Assembly: GCF_000226095.1 (NCBI RefSeq) | Contig: NC_016476.1 | Coordinates: 2,170,001 to 2,234,000, forward strand | Direction of reading: 5' to 3' | From: Thermothelomyces thermophilus ATCC 42464 | Taxonomy: Eukaryota > Ascomycota > Sordariomycetes > Sordariales > Chaetomiaceae | DNA: 64,000 bases | Shown here: positions 48,305 to 60,920 of the stretch, piece after piece | Position numbering within the stretch: the stretch's first letter is position 1 | Layout of the letters: the number at the start of each line of letters is the position of its first letter | Made by a program: the position numbers and the translations under genes | Notes under the pieces: generated by a model | What the model was told of the DNA's origin: nothing | What the model saw: the letters and a program-made list of their open reading frames with translations, nothing else | Database searches by the model: none

Positions 48305-49385
48305 TCAACGCAAATGTCTGACGACATCTTGCTTTGATCGAGGTATTTAGTGCCAGATATCTACTGATTAATTAGTATTAATTAAACCTCGCGACGATGG
48401 ATTGGAAGAAAACAACACCATCTGTCGAGGTTCGACGTCGACGCACCTGAGGCAACCCGGCGGATCAGAAGTATGAAAACAAACAATCAGACGGTCGCGT
48501 CTTGCTTGTTTACCGTCCTTCCCGCGTTATTTATGATATTAGTTCTGGCGAGGAACCCGCAAGTCAAAGATGATTGACAAGAGAGGGGCCTGGGAGATAA
48601 TGTTGGGCCAATCAGGATGGGACTTTCCTGACATGAAAGGTAAGGAATCACACCGCGGTTGATGACCGAGTAGAACTCTCCATCACTGTTTGGCGGTTTA
48701 GACACCAGAGACACGCTACTTTTTTTGGTTTCAAACTTCCGAAATGTACCCAAATGCTTGCGACGTTCCAAGGGTTTTAAGAGGATCTAAATAGGGGAGG
48801 GGCTGGGCCTAAGTAACCAAGAGAGAATAATTAGGGAACGAGTGTAACGGGACGGATATGGAAACCCCGGCACGTATGTCACAATGGCAGCTGACGAAAC
48901 TTGAGGTTGTCATACCCGTCTTTGGTTCTTCAGACCGCACCAGAGAAGGATCTCGCATGCCAGGGAGACAAGAGGGCATTCACATCAATTTGATGTGATC
49001 TTATTATTCTTCTACTCCTTAGCATTCTTGTCCAGGATGCTTCAGCCACAGAACGACTCTTCGCTTGGGACGCCGCAATCACCAAGCCTACCGCAGGCAC
49101 GAGAGCCGTCCACAGTAAACGTCACGACGCTTTCCCTCCTTTCCTTCAAAAACAGCAACCATCCTTCCTCTACTCTGGGACCGGTTGGTCCTAGTTCCCA
49201 ACCACAGGATGCCGGTCAGGTCTGCAAAAAGCACACCGCAAACGAGTGATCAACACCGGCAACAATAATGGCTCGGCAGAGTCCGCTGGGAAGAGCCAAG
49301 CAACCGAGGGTTTTCACGCCCTGCGATACTTTACCCTTCCAGGATCCATTCACGTCGCTCGTTAACAAGAGCAACGACACACAGC
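48305..49385. other. Intergenic
   Basis: About 1.1 kb. It includes a small AT pocket TTAATTAGTATTAATTAA at 48368-48385, which is both a direct and inverted repeat. No gene was recognised. Confidence 0.55.
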
Positions 49386-51540
49386 CTAAGGATGCTCTCC
49401 CAGCGCCGCCAGCTCCGCTAGCACTTGTTTCTTGGTGTTGATCTTCTTGATCTGCGTGTCCTCCAGCTTCTCACCGCCTGCGAGCCTCATTTCGAGATCC
49501 TCGATCGCGCGGATCTTCTTCTGCAGAGCTCGGATCTTCTTGGCGTTGGGGTTCGCCGCCGCCGCCGCCGCCGCAGCCGGCGCGGCGGAGGCAGCAGCAC
49601 CAGCAGCGTCGGCACCGTTGGCATCACCGCCAACAGCAGGCGGAACTGGCGATCCGCCTTGAGCTGCCGCTGGAGCCGGGCGGCTAGCCGGGCGGCTGCT
49701 GTTGCGGTTGCCGTTGTTCTGACGCGAGCGGCTGCGGGAGTGGTGACCGCGCCGGTCAGGGCTGCGACCCTCGTTGCCCGAGGCGTTGCCGTACTCGCGA
49801 GGGGAGGGCGCCAAACCGCCCTCGGTAGCGGTCCCACCCGCAGCCGCAGCATTCGCAGCATCTCCTTCCTTTGCCTTCTTGTTCCGCTTCTTCTTCTTGG
49901 ACCCGGTCTTGGACGCGTTGCCCTCATCGGCAGGCACCGCACCGGGAACGGGCGGCCGACTCGCCGGCTCAGCTCCCGGAACCAGGTGCCGCGGCCGGCC
50001 AAATCCGTTGGGGCCGATAGAGGGCGTGCCGTTGCTGACCGTGTGGGCCGCACCACCCTCGTCTTCGCGCTTGAAGTGCAGAGGAGTCATGGCGCCGCGA
50101 GCGCCTGGTGGCCGGTAAGCGCCCACGGGTTTGGACGGAGTCTTGACCGTTCCGAGATACGCCACGGCCGAGGCGTGCGGGGTCGGCACCGGGTGTAAGG
50201 GGTCCCCCCCGGGGAGGCTGCTGGCGGGAAGGGGGCGCCACATGACGTTGTACAGCTCGACCATGTCCTCATTGTACATGATGGCGCCGCTGACATGCCA
50301 CAACTTGATGCCATTATCCACGCGCAGACGCGGGGATGTCGTCGCCGTCATGATGTAACGGCTGTCAGGACTCCAGGCACAAACGCTGGGGTTGCCGCTC
50401 TCAATGGTGCAAATCTTGCGGTAATCCTTCTCCAAGTCGTAGACGTCGATCTGGCCAGCCAAGTTGCCAAACCCGGCGACCAAGACAAAACGGCCGGTGG
50501 GCGAGAAGATGATGGTGTTGCGGGGACCAATGGGGAAGGAGTGTATGGCCACGCCGCGATGGTTGAAGATGGTCGTCTTGGCGGGCATGAAACCGTAGAT
50601 TACACCAAACTCGGTCGAATTGGGGGACCAGGCAACGTCGTGGATCGGCCCATCCTTGTCCAGAGTGATGCGGGCGTCGAACGCCCCGTTGGCGCTCAGC
50701 AGATACATGGTCGTCTCGCCGTAGTAGCTCTTGTTCGACTTGTCCACGTCTGTTTGTGCCAGCACAATCAGGCTCGTGCCTAGAGCATTCCACTTGAGCT
50801 GTACTTTGTCGCCCTTGAAGAAAGTCTTCTGCGAAATCGGACTGTTGAACAAGGGCACGTTGTAGACCCTGACGGCAGCGGGTTGGCCCTGTCGAGGGGT
50901 TAGCACCTTGGTATAGGAAGACCCGAACGAAGGGAGGGAGAAGGGGGGAACTTGCCTTGCGCTCCGGAATAAAGACTGCGACGTTGTGGTTGAGACCGGG
51001 GGCGATGGCAAAATCAGCCACGCCCTCAACTCGCAGCTTGTTCCAGACGGTCGACAGGTCGCTGCTGCTGTAGAACTGCACCTCGTTGGTGACCATGCGG
51101 GCGCAGTATTTCTCATCGGCCGTGTATTGGAGGTTCCAGCCCGACTGTGACTTTTGGACGAACTTGCCAAGTGGCTGCCGCTCGGCGCCCTCGGCAACGT
51201 CCTCAATGGTGCGCCAGATCTTGAGGTTCTTGGTGGCGTCGCCATTTTCGTCCTTGGAAGGGCGCTCCCAGGTGCTCAGGTAAGTACCTCGGGGAGAAAA
51301 GCCGAGCTCGTATACGTTGGCAATGGGGAGTGAGGTCAACACATGGCCAACCGAGGCATCGACGACAACGACACCCTCGTTAGAGGCGTATGCGAAGTAG
51401 CGGCCGCAGGGTGAGTAGACACAGCACCGGAGGTTCCCTTCGGGCTTGGCGAACCCAGGAAGCGCTTCGTAGACAGGCGCCGCATCGAAGACGCCGATGG
51501 CCTTCTGGGTCCGGTAGGCAAACTGCAACGGACTCGCCAT
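49386..51540 (-). CDS. Eukaryotic translation initiation factor 2A (eIF2A)
   Basis: Exons on the minus strand are 51540-50956 and 50888-49386, giving 695 aa. The N-terminal two thirds form the eIF2A beta-propeller (CVYSPCGRYFAYASNEGVVV, VQLKWNALGTSLIVLAQTDV, SGNPSVCAWSPDSRYIMTAT). The C-terminal third is Gly/Ala/Ser-rich with a Lys-rich patch and ends in a coiled coil (KKIRALQKKIRAIEDLEMRL). eIF2A is a non-canonical initiator-tRNA delivery factor active under special conditions. The single intron (50955-50889) has the donor AAG/GCAAGT; only this GC-AG junction restores the frame (IPERK/GQPAAVRVYN). It is the most convincing GC-AG intron in the window. Confidence 0.95.
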
Positions 51541-54500
51541 GACTAGTCAAAGCCACAGGTGATCGCGATAGCAGGTATGGTTTGTTTTACTGTTATGTTC
51601 TTGATTCCTCTTGCTGTCTCCGGGGGATGACCGCGCCGTTCGATAGGAGGACGGGTGTCGAGCCAAGACAAGCGTTTTGTGCGAGAACAAAGACGGTAAA
51701 GAGGCTGCCTCAAGCCTCCAATCGCACGTCGGAGGAGCTCAGGGTTCAAAGATGATTCCTGGGCTATCGGGGGGCGGCAAAGCTCGCAGAGTATGCGGTA
51801 GCGCACAAAAACGTGACCTCTAATCGATGGAAAAAAAACGGGAAGTTGGTTGACGAGAGCAGCGAGGCAAGCCCGGGAACTCGGTTGCGACGACGACGCA
51901 ACTTCGACCGCGCGACAGGGGGCAGAGAGGCGATGACGAGGCGACGGGCGCAGGCGACGGGGTGGGCCTTTTGGAAACTTGACAGAGAGGCCGCGATGGA
52001 GATGCGATGGAAAGCCCGATCGACAGGAAGAGGGGTGAACAGTAAAGAAGGGGACGGCCCTTGGGGAAGATTGACGAAGGCGGTGCGTGTTGGACCGGAT
52101 GGGCTGGGGAACAAGGGGAGGAAAGAGGACGGAGGGAGGGAGGAAGGGGATAAGGAACGAAAGGCGGTCCCACATTCTCGCGACTTTTTTTAACTTTTCC
52201 GCAGGTGCTGGATCACGGCGGGGCCATCTGTGTGGCAGCGCAGGGCTGGTTGGTCGGGAGGGTGGGATGCCCAGAGTTAGCGGTTGCCAAGCCCTCCTGC
52301 TGGGCGACATATCCTTGGCGTCGAGGTTTCGCCTTCTCTAAATCTAGATCGCGGCCGCGCCAGACCTTGACTTGTTAACAGTCCAGTTTAAACTTTCTGT
52401 GCAAAGCTAAGGCGGATGAACCCTTGTTTCTATTTATTTATTCATTTATTTACTTATTTTCTTATTTATTATGCTTCTGTACCACGACGTACACCAAATC
52501 TAATTTGAGCCGGGGCTGACGTGGATGGTAAGCGGAAGAGATTCATTCGCCTGGCATGCTGAGTTGGGCATCAAATTTGGAGCTCACATTTGTGCGCTTC
52601 CTTTCAGGTCCTCTCTATACTTGAGCAAGTCACGGTGCGGCAGTGCTTGAGGGGTATTGTGATAGAAGCAACATGCAGCAACCAAGATTGAAAAGAATGC
52701 GTAGTGCAATAGGTGTCTTGTTTTCAATCCCCCTTCAACACCCTGGAAGGACGGGCCAAACAGCTATTCAACAGCTCGTCACAAATTCACCGTCCTTTCA
52801 AATGACTATCAGGTTCCAGAAAAAATGCTCAGCGATCGAGGCGCTAGGCGCGTATGCTTTCGCAGCGATGTAACCACGGTCACTCTATGTGATCCCCTTG
52901 TCGTTCACTATAGTAGTGGCAGTGACCGAGATGACGTGCAGCACTGCGTAGTATCATAAGTCGGGTACCAGGGAAGCTGCGCTGAACGGGAGGAGGAACT
53001 GGAGAGGACGTGGAAGGCCCCATGGCTGGAACAGCCCGGCGGGGCCGCTATCCGGAGAAACCCGCTGCGGGAGCGGTAAAAATTGGGCTGCGGCACGGAC
53101 CAGCTAGTATAAGGCTACGCGCTAATCAGCCCACTTCAGCCGCATCAACATCCTCCAACTTAACTTCAACCTCAACCGAGCTAGTTCTGTCGATATGCTG
53201 TAAAAGAAGGAAAGAAATATTACAGCTGACGGTGAGAACCCCCCCAGTGAACAGCTCCCTACGTGCATATTTAAAGGACTGCTAGACTGCAAGGCAGCTC
53301 GAGTCACTTCCACGCTCTGTTCGCATGTAGCTCTTGAACGTTTCGACCGAACCAGAAGCCTCTTTCACTGTAATCGTTTTCTCGGGCCAATTCCTTTTCT
53401 TTTGTTCCTCCTCGATATCCGGACTTTCTCTGATCAGAACTCAAATATATCTTCTAAATTCACAAAGTTGTAACGTCATGGTTGTCTTCTTGGGCGTGGG
53501 AAACATGTCATTGCCGATGGACACTCGGTCCAAGCCGGACTGAATTTGCTGGTCCTTTCGATCTTTGGAAGGATAAGTGTACCTGCCTGCTCGCATATCA
53601 ACCAACAAATTTGTCCGGAGTTTCTCCAGTCCTTCAGCAACGATGATTGCTGAATCGCGATGACAATCAGCCTACTGTTTCATTACCTTCCCCAAGTTGT
53701 GTTTCCTTCGCATAGTCGCTGCTATATTCTACCTGTCTCTTCCCTCTGTCCTCGAAAGAAAACAAAGCGCTTTCAGCAAAGAGTATACAAACACAACAAC
53801 AACAGAATTAGCTGGCTTGACGAGCCACCATCAGAGAAGTGGTGGAGCGCTAATGCCCGTATCAATTTTAATTTTGGTGATCCGTGATTCGCACTTGTTC
53901 TACTCTCGGTGTGTCAGATGTGAAGCATGAAGAGTGAGAATGATCAACATGGACAACGCACTCTTTTATCCCTCAGGGGCAACTGTCCGTAGGCATTGCT
54001 GCCCGCAGCTCAGGAAGACGAAAGAGTGTCAAGCAGTTAAGCGAGAGAGCTCTGGGGATAACCTCCGTCCGAACTACGTGGTAACGCGGTAGTGACCAGC
54101 CGGATAGGAAAGAACTCGAACATTATGAACGCGTTTTCTCGGGCCGGGCCAGAAGCAGAGGCGCTTGGACCGTGCGGCGTCTGGTATATATATCTTCGCA
54201 CCGCTTGCTGATTTCCGTGTTCTTTCTTCTGCTAACTATCGCCAACCTCATCGCTGGCTTGCTTGTTTTCTCGCCCACCCGCCTTTTTTTTGTTTTGTTC
54301 TTTTTACAAAAACTAGCGACAAGGAAGAGTAAGTACATCATCTCTAACCATTCTATCTTCTAATACCACGCGGGCATCCATCTTAGGCCCGCGCGGGTCC
54401 CCTTTGGCCTCGGCGCGCTCTCGGCGGTGCGAAACACCAAGACGGTCGACCCTAATAGCTGATCGGTGGCCGGTCGGCGGGCGACAGCGACCGGGGGGCT

Positions 54501-54706
54501 TAGGCTTAGGCTTAGCGAGAGGTCAGCGTACATCAAGTCTGGCGTGAAGCTGGTCTTTTTGTTCGCGGACACCTTCGTTTTCTGGTCGGACAGGCGCAAC
54601 TCATTACTTCACCACTTCTTCCCGTTTTATCTCTGCCCCCTCTTCCGTCCCCAGTCAACTTTGATCGTTAGCAGGACAGTGAGCTAACAGTAGAATCGCT
54701 AGAGAG
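51541..54706. other. Intergenic region with purine-rich leader and AT repeats
   Basis: About 3.2 kb. The first 700 bp are the CT-rich leader of eIF2A on the minus strand; a 255-codon frame there is compositional. TTTA-type repeats lie at about 52431-52470. Three CTTAGG-like units sit at 54499-54516. Nothing else gene-like is supported. Confidence 0.55.
52431..52470 (+). repeat. Degenerate (TTTA)n repeat
   Basis: A run of TTTA units with CATT and CTTA variants lies in intergenic DNA upstream of the orphan gene and eIF2A. It is clearly AT-rich against its GC-rich surroundings. Confidence 0.8.
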
Positions 54707-57363
54707 ATGGAGCAGCACCACGGTGCTGACTCTCCGACCCTGCGTCCCCCTCCGGGGTTCGGTAAGTTTTGTGCCATGAGTCCAGTGGGTGTGCCATGGG
54801 GAAATCCCCGATGGGCTCAAGAGATTCCGAGTCCCAAGAGGCCATCGAGTGGATTGCTGGTGTGGCTTCGTGAAGCAAGTGAAGTTGGAAACAACCTCAC
54901 GGGTGCCAGCAACAGCATGCGGTTGGAGAACACTGTGGCTGACGAGGCCACTGCGACTCACCTCCCCCCTCTTCCCTGCCCCGGGGGGCGACGGTGCTTG
55001 CGGCTTAACATCTGTGCTCACCACCACTTGCGGCTGAAGAATCGCGGCTCGACAGTCACTTCACGGCATGGGGAAGGCGGCCACTCACGCGAAGCACATC
55101 GGCCAGCCCTGGACCCGCGTCTGCCCACAAGATTATCATAAATCCCCGTTGTGTTTTTCTGCGAAATTGCTTTTTCCATTCTCTCTTTCTCTCTTTCTCA
55201 CGCTCGCAAAACACCGAGAAAAGCTGACTTTGTTTTGCACCACCAGCACCCACCAGCAGCGAGGAGCAGCCCTCCTCGACGACTTCTTCGCCTGCCCCAG
55301 CCTCGGGGCTTTTTCCCTTGCCGCCGGCGCGCGACTCGCCGGACTCTCCCCTCCCGTCGGCCTCCTCGCCGACTTCTGGCCGCTCGACCCTCCCGGAGGT
55401 GTCGAGCCTCTACAGCGACCGAGAGAAGATGGAGGACACCAACGCTTGGTTCCTCAGCCACCACCACGACCAGGTGGTGGCCTTGATGCACAAGAAGTTC
55501 CAGGACCTCCTGGACTACGACAAGACGAAGAATCGAAAGATTCTTCACCTCGACTGGTAAGTATACAAGTATAGTATACAATTCCATCCCCCCTCTCAAC
55601 CAGCAGAAGTGAGCGGGCAACGAGGCGGGCGAGAAACAACGAGAAGGAAAAGAGAAAAGAACTCCCAAGAAGAATAACAGTACGATTGCTGACTGCGAAT
55701 TCCTTTGCCCTCAGGATCGCCGGGAACCCCGACGATCCCGTCAAAAAGGAAGAAGCTGCCGCCGCCTACGGTGGCATGAGCGCTGCGGACCGGCGCATGA
55801 GCGACAAAGTGGCCGAAATGGTCATGAAGGTTACCCACGGCGTCAAGGAGTGGGATCCGAGAGCTACGGTATGTGTTCCATCGACCAACCTAGCTGCACA
55901 TCGCCGTTGACCGGCCTTGCTTCTCAAAACATGAAGAGCGCGCTAACCTGATTCTCGATCTCTCTCATCAGTGGAACAAGTCGATGTTCTTTGGCGACTG
56001 GCTGAACGACCAGAGGGGCCTCCGCCAGTTCTTCTTCGAGATCCAGATCAAGCGGATCTCTGGCGCCGACGAGAAGTTGCTCGAGGAATGCGGCATCAGC
56101 CCGGCCTTCGTCTGGCTGCCACTCCACGACGAAAAGGCTCCCGCCATCACGCCCATGGTCGTCCCACCGCCCGCTCCCCGCAACCCGATCCCTGCCCGGG
56201 CGCTCCCCATCCCGGGCCAGGTTGCCGGCCAGCCTCGGCCGAAGGTCGAGCACCGGGAGTATGCCGCCCCCGTCACCCCGTCCTCGCTGCAGAGCCCTAC
56301 CTCTTCCGCCGACAAGGGCAAGGGCAAGGCCACGGCCGTCGCTCCCCAAGCCCAAGCTAGCGGCATCCATCATCCCGCTGCTCCGGTCATCGTCTCCTCC
56401 GACTCTGCCCAGTCCCCCAAGAAGCGGACTCCTCTGCCCAACATTGGCAGTCTCGCGCTCGGGCAGCAAGCCACGGCCGACGCGTCGCCCGCCTCTGCTG
56501 CCGGCCCCAGCACCCCTCGCACTACCGGCATTCCTCGTAGCCAGCCACTCCCCGCTTCCGGCAGGCTCGAGTCTGGGGACCCTCCGCCGCCCGAGCCGAC
56601 CGACCCAACCGACCCGATCGACGAGACGTACGAGGACGAAGGCCCCATCTACCTAGCAGAGGGGGTCGACCCCTTTGACGCGCTCATCCCCGCGCACGCC
56701 ACCCCGGCCGTCAGCGCGGCCGACCTTCACCGCCACCGGCAGGAGTACGACCGGGTCGCGTACGCCAAACGCGAGGAGCTCGGCCGCACGTTCGCGTTCA
56801 TGAAGGAACCGGCCTTCGCCAAGCGCAGAAAAGAGTCCTTCATCTACGCCGTCCGCGTGGTCGCCATCCCCGACAGCGGCAGGGTGGTCAACGAGTTCAC
56901 GGGCCCGCGCGTCGAGGACCGCTACGGCACGCACGTCGCGCAGGGCGGCTGGGTGGTCCCGCCGCTCGAGGAGCGCGTCAGGTGGCGCGAGGAGCGCAAG
57001 CGGGCGTACCGCAACAAGGGCGCCAAGCCGGGCAGGTACGAGGGCCTCCCCTATCCGCAGGTGCAGCGGGCGATGCCCGTCAGGTTCGACTGGTCCGGCG
57101 GCACGGAGCCGCGCTACTACGGCCCGGCGGCCCCGATCTGGCGCGAGACGTGCGACCCGTGCCTGGAGGATGTCTACTGGATGGTCTGGCAGCTGCTGGC
57201 CGGGAAGCAGTTCCTCGGCTTCCAGCCCGGCACCGGCTTCGGAAAGGCCCGCCCCCACGCCACCGGCGACGTCGCCCTCCTGAACCAGAACCCGTTCAAG
57301 AGCCCGTCGACCGAGGCTCTGTACCACTCGGCCTCTTATCCGCGTGGCAAGGAGCATAAGTAA
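54707..57363 (+). CDS. Orphan protein of unknown function
   Basis: Exons 54707-54761, 55247-55556, 55715-55868 and 55972-57363 give 636 aa; the acceptor at 55246 was chosen because it keeps phase 1 and has a GCTGAC branch site 22 nt upstream. I recognise no known family. Residues 1-80 are Pro/Ser-rich. Next is a helical domain with WFLSHHHDQVVALMHKKFQDL, LHLDWIAGNPDDPVKKEE and WNKSMFFGDWLNDQRGLRQF. A Pro/Ala/Ser-rich linker follows, then a basic, Trp/Tyr-rich C-terminal half (RKESFIYAVRVVAIPDSGRV, WRETCDPCLEDVYWMVWQL). No signal peptide or membrane segment is visible. Intron 1 is 485 bp, long for this genome, so another small exon could hide there. Coding composition and clean splicing argue that it is a real gene. 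Confidence 0.78.
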
Positions 57364-58117
57364 GCCGCCAAAAAAACAAAAAGGACAGAGCAGCGCCGCC
57401 GGCAATTCGCTCCTCTGGTCCGAGTAGTTGATGATCAACTGTCGGCATGTCGGAGTATATAACGCTTTTTTTCCCGCCGGTTTTTTTTTCTCTCGCGCTG
57501 TTATTACTCTTTCTCGCGCACACTTTCTCTCTCTACGCGCCTGTGTGTGTCGTCTGCGCAATCAAGCCGGTGCCCCTTGTCCTTGCACGGCAGTCAGCTG
57601 CGCCGGAAGCGAGAGCAGACTTGTTTGAACAGGTCCCGCGCCGAGTGAGAGGTTTCTTTTCTTACACGGGATTATCCGGTCTTGCGCGGCATCAACATCA
57701 ACACGACACCACAACAGTGCAGCAGCAATCACAGATGGTTTTTATTTTCTTCTTTCCTTTCTTGTGTTGGTCCTTTCTCTCTACTCGACTCGACCCCGTC
57801 GGTCTACCTTAGTCGTCGCCGAGTGACCGACACGCACCTCCCGCTGCTCCCCTTCTAGCTTGGATGAGGGGGAGAGTCCGGAGCCGAGCATCGCCGCCGG
57901 CAATGCTCCTCGGAGTCGGTCGTCCAAGATGACAACGGGAAGTTTCTCTAGCGCGTGCTCGCCTGCCTCGCCATTGTGCCGGCCAAAGCCAACGGATTCA
58001 TCATCGCGAGGACCGGCCTGTCCATCCTAATAGAACCGACGGGCCCCATTTTGACACCAGTCATCGGGTTTCTTTACAAGGACGGCAGGGGCGCAGATCG
58101 ATCGAGACGGGGAGATC

Positions 58118-58250
58118 GGGTTGGGGAGCCCCTTTTTCCCTCCCTCGTTCGATTCTGTCGACCCGCCTTCCTCTTCTGCCTTCATGCATTTTCTTCATCT
58201 GCCGATCGGAGCAACGGATCGGAGCCGACTTGGGGGTTGGGGAGCCCCTT
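58118..58250 (+). repeat. 17-bp direct repeat pair GGGTTGGGGAGCCCCTT
   Basis: Exact copies at 58118-58134 and 58234-58250, 116 bp apart. Each contains the near-palindrome GGGGAGCCCC. The flanks share GATCGG words but do not align further. Confidence 0.85.
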
Positions 58251-58539
58251 CTCGGCTTCACAATCCTTTCCGCTGCTTCTCTCTCTGTCCAGTATTGGAT
58301 GGTGCGTTGGCTCCGTTGGTTCTGTCTAGGCTGGGCCATTTCCGGTTTCCTTCACGCCCTCTTCACACACATACGCTCTCGCGCTTACAGTCATACAACT
58401 TGCTCGGATTCTCCTGCAATTGGCGTTAGGAAATGGGGATTGGGGGGCTCTATCTCGGGTTGTTGTTTCTGGGAGTTTGACGGGTTTGGTGCTTGGGAGG
58501 TGCATGATGATGATACACTAGGTCTGGTCTGATCTGATT

Positions 58540-58588
58540 CATTCTCATGATGATATGACGATGATGATAATGATGATGATGATGATGG
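58540..58588 (+). repeat. (ATG)n-like trinucleotide repeat
   Basis: A series of GAT/ATG units with a few interruptions in non-coding DNA. Confidence 0.8.
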
Positions 58589-59054
58589 CAGATGGTCGAT
58601 AACCTACTGGAGTCGGCTAAGCATATGTTTCGGTGATATCTCATTTTCCTTAGTTGTGAAATGCGAAATGAAACGGTTCGTGCACCAATCATTCCAACAC
58701 GCAACCAGCACACAGGCAAGCCGCGACTCCGGGAGTAGACCGGCAATTGCAGCCCCGAAGCGCGCGGTTCCGTGGCCGATCCCGCCGGGCCGCGGAGTTT
58801 TCTTGTGGGAGAGGCTAGAACATGCAAGGTGACGTCGTTGTATCTGCCGCCGCGTCGATCACCCGCCGGCCCACGGTGACGAGAGGGGTTTCATCTCCCT
58901 CCTGCGCCCGCTGTCTCCGACCTTGAGCTCATCTTGATGGGAGCATAGCATATTGCAAAGTACTTGGTTGAGTTGGTACGGATTACCGAGTACAACTCCT
59001 CTCCCCCGCTTGAACCGAGAAGCGGAGAACGGCATTGCACTTATGCTAGCGTAT

Positions 59055-59094
59055 ATGTATGTACCGAGTATGTATGTACATACATACATACATA
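59055..59094 (+). repeat. TATG/CATA palindromic microsatellite
   Basis: TATG units run directly into CATA units, creating the perfect palindrome TGTATGTACATACA near 59071-59084. Similar arms appear near 59791-59808 and 60335-60350. Confidence 0.85.
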
Positions 59095-59720
59095 GTTACA
59101 AATCTACGGATTGCATACCTAATCCTGCAGGCTGCAGCTCCCTCCCCCTCCCCCGGGGATGGACGGTGAGCACAAAACGGTCGAGCATGCGGAGCACCCG
59201 GTAGCATCGCGGCACACGTTAGTGACGGACGACGAGAGCTCGGGAGAAATCACATATGAGCATGGGAGCTCGGAGAGCAGACGTTCGCCACCAGATCGAA
59301 GCCGATGAGGCCCGGGATGGGAAAGTAACATCGGTACCCCCATACACATACCGTTAACGGCCTGATACACTTGGGGTTTGTGTAGCAACACGGCATGCTT
59401 CCTTTCGTTTTTTTCTTCCCTTCCCGATTCCTTATTCATTAGGGTACTCCGTATTGCACCGCGGTATATATAACCAAGTAGTCCGTACGCTAATGCAACT
59501 ACTCGGATATTAGCTAGTTACGTACCGGTAAGTCACACTCCCAGGGCACGCGCACACCCCCTTCCCGCACACACCCCTTCTTATCCATAACCCATAACGG
59601 TATTTCCCTCGTCGATCATGTGGCATCTTAACCCCCGTTGCTGTGGCTGGAACCCCTCTTTCGAGACGAATGTGCGTTTAACGGGGAGGGAAGGGGAGGA
59701 ATGGGGTAGGGGTAAGAGGC

Positions 59721-59734
59721 GGGGGGGGGGGGGG
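59721..59734 (+). repeat. G14 homopolymer
   Basis: Fourteen G in intergenic DNA. A C11 run follows at 59954-59964, 220 bp away, in opposite sense. Confidence 0.85.
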
Positions 59735-60920
59735 GACGGGCGACAGTTCATATGTACCCGCACTTCATGCTCTAAAAGTATGTACTCGAGTGTGTATGTA
59801 TGTACATGCAATACCTCTGCGGCATGGGCGATCCAGAAGAAGTTGCCAGCCCGCTAAGATCTGAGTTACACTACATATAGTCAGTTAAACGGTGTTTGCG
59901 TCTAAAAACATCTTCCCTTCCCCTTTAGGGTAGGGAGATACCTTACACATCCACCCCCCCCCCCACCACCACCCCCTTTCCTCCTTTTCTCCACTACCTC
60001 GTAATGTATGTAATCCGTACATAGTAATCCCTACGGTAGTGTGCCACAATGGCTGTGCGCGTGTGTGCGTGGTGCGCGTTCAGGCGCGTTCGGACAGCGC
60101 ACGAGGATGTCGAGCAGCGTCAGGTGCCAGAGCGTAGGGAGTTATTGGTCTGTATAATTGTGCTCGGTTGTGACGAGAAGCAAAAGTTGCCTCCGCATCC
60201 GGGCCCGTCGTCAACGTGGCGAGTGCATGGTGGCCCGTGGTTGAGCCACAAAGGTCGGGCCGACTTGTGGCGTCCGGGGGATAGAACCTCCTCCCATGAA
60301 CGGGGCTAGCGTGTTGATCATGCTGACCGTCGTGTGTATGTACATACATACACTAGCAAATGTCAGAGATTTCACAGCTGGACGGGAGGCGTCCGGCTGG
60401 AGATGGTGTCTCAGTGAACAACGGTTTTTACCTCGGCTTTATAATGTCTCAGAGCTAGGGCTCACCATCCGAGGGGGGCGTCGTTATATACGCTCGGGGA
60501 CATTTGAAGTGGAACGTGTCTAACACGGCACTCTTTCCCTCGACGATCGGGTTCACATCTGATGAATGAGGCCGCGCATAGCCAGACATGCGTGGCCTCT
60601 TCCTCCTTCGCCTGATACAGGACTCGACTGGTAACGAGACGAAACAGCAAGGTATGTACGGTGTAGCATAGCAACCTCCAGTTCTTCAACAAGCTCTCAT
60701 ATTCACAGATTCCATTGCCAGGGCTTCCTTTCCAGACGCACGGCACTTGGCCCTCCCCGGAGTACTCTAGTGTAACCCTATGTGGTGGACTGGGCCCACC
60801 AGGGCTCCAGCCCTACCGAGGTTGCAGCCACCCACATCTTCCTACAGGTTGGCTCTGGACGCCTCCGTCCTTCTTCCTCAAGAACCATCGCCAACCATCA
60901 GAGTAGCAGAGATACAAAGA

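Larger units (their letters stand above)
57364..60920. other. Gene-free region rich in simple repeats
   Basis: About 3.5 kb between the orphan gene and the AT-rich block. It holds a 17-bp direct repeat at 58118 and 58234, an (ATG/GAT)n stretch near 58540-58588, several TATG/CATA palindromes, a G14 run, a C11 run and one TACTCCGTA at 59445. Only short unsupported frames exist. Confidence 0.6.

Noticed and set aside
51543-52310. 255-codon frame upstream of eIF2A on the minus strand
   Set aside because: Its Pro/Arg/Ser-rich translation follows from a CT-rich leader. No conserved motif is present.
54499-54516. CTTAGG-like tandem units resembling a telomere repeat
   Set aside because: Only three units, with TTAGGC instead of the fungal TTAGGG. 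Too short to call an interstitial telomere.
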